Positions 63,894 through 64,000 of a stretch of 64,000 nucleotides of DNA are shown in pieces. The translations under genes were made by a program, and so were the position numbers. The DNA is from Fusibacter_C sp942493125. GTDB lineage: Bacteria > Bacillota > Clostridia > Peptostreptococcales > Acidaminobacteraceae. The notes under the pieces are model-generated. The model saw only the letters and a program-made list of their open reading frames with translations. It was not told the origin of the DNA and did no database searches. Numbering within the stretch: position 1 is the first letter of the stretch; each line of letters begins with the position of its first letter. The stretch is from positions 1,550,001 through 1,614,000 of the forward strand of contig OW818667.1 in assembly GCA_942493125.1 (NCBI GenBank), read 5' to 3'.

Positions 63894-64000
63894 CAATAAG
63901 ACGACAGCCTGACTTGACATGCCGAGCTCTTGTCCTTCAAAACCAAGGCGTTCAGTGGTCGTCGCCTTTATGTTGATCTGCGAGATATCACACGCGAGGT
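63876..64000 (-). CDS. ispF: 2-C-methyl-D-erythritol 2,4-cyclodiphosphate synthase, 3' end (partial)
   Basis: The last 40 codons of a gene that starts outside the window. The residues INIKATTTERLGFEGQELGM then SSQAVVLL match the conserved IspF C-terminus (NIKATTxExLGFxGRxEGI). It acts in the non-mevalonate isoprenoid route. The ending KENA falls inside the intergenic repeat, so the last few codons may derive from it. Confidence 0.88.
   Translation of the reverse strand, partial: LACDISQINIKATTTERLGFEGQELGMSSQAVVLLIKENA

Overview
The window is low-to-moderate GC bacterial DNA from the Firmicutes, most likely an anaerobic member of the Clostridia. The evidence is an rRNA operon with a single spacer tRNA-Ala, zinc (C+) forms of S4 and S14, strong AGGAGG ribosome binding sites, PyrR-type attenuators, a SigH sporulation sigma factor, ThyX, and the Clostridia gene order gltX-mrnC-thyX-rlmB-sigH-tuf-rpmG-secE-nusG. 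Fusibacter-like lineages are a guess I cannot test here. Almost everything is transcribed from the minus strand; only a YczE-like gene and pyrBI read on the plus strand. I saw no insertion sequence, prophage, CRISPR array or other sign of recent transfer.

Layout. 1-6400: a complete rRNA operon on the minus strand (two tandem promoters, 16S, tRNA-Ala, 23S, 5S, then tRNA-Asn, Leu, fMet and Glu). Its spacers are full of short perfect palindromes arranged as double-hairpin elements. 6600-13300: a YczE-family membrane protein, then two divergent pyrimidine operons, pyrCFKD (minus) and pyrBI (plus), each with its own PyrR-type attenuator. 13300-21400: accessory genes, comprising an unknown membrane protein, a sodium:neurotransmitter-symporter (NSS) family transporter with a 32-residue MetS-like small subunit, a COG2509-type FAD protein, a small membrane protein, an anchored GH18 glycosidase and a MEMO-AMMECR1 fusion. 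A dense cluster of DnaA boxes lies just upstream of the GH18 gene.

21400-46400: rplM-rpsI, truA and an ECF transporter module (ecfA1-ecfA2-ecfT), preceded by the contiguous alpha, spc, S10 and str ribosomal protein operons with secY, adk, map, infA, rpoA, fusA and tuf. 46400-58800: rpoBC, rplJL with a clear L10 leader, rplKA, nusG, secE, rpmG and a second, nearly identical tuf. 58800-64000: sigH, rlmB, thyX, a small membrane protein, mrnC, gltX, a Cys-rich protein and the 3' end of ispF.

Together this is the core information-processing block of the chromosome: ribosome, RNA polymerase, translation factors and protein export, followed by pyrimidine synthesis. Promoters are strikingly regular (TTGACA with a 17-bp spacer). 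Many essential genes start at TTG or GTG. The points most worth following up are the rRNA-spacer double-hairpin elements, the DnaA-box cluster near 19.9 kb and the MetS-like microprotein.
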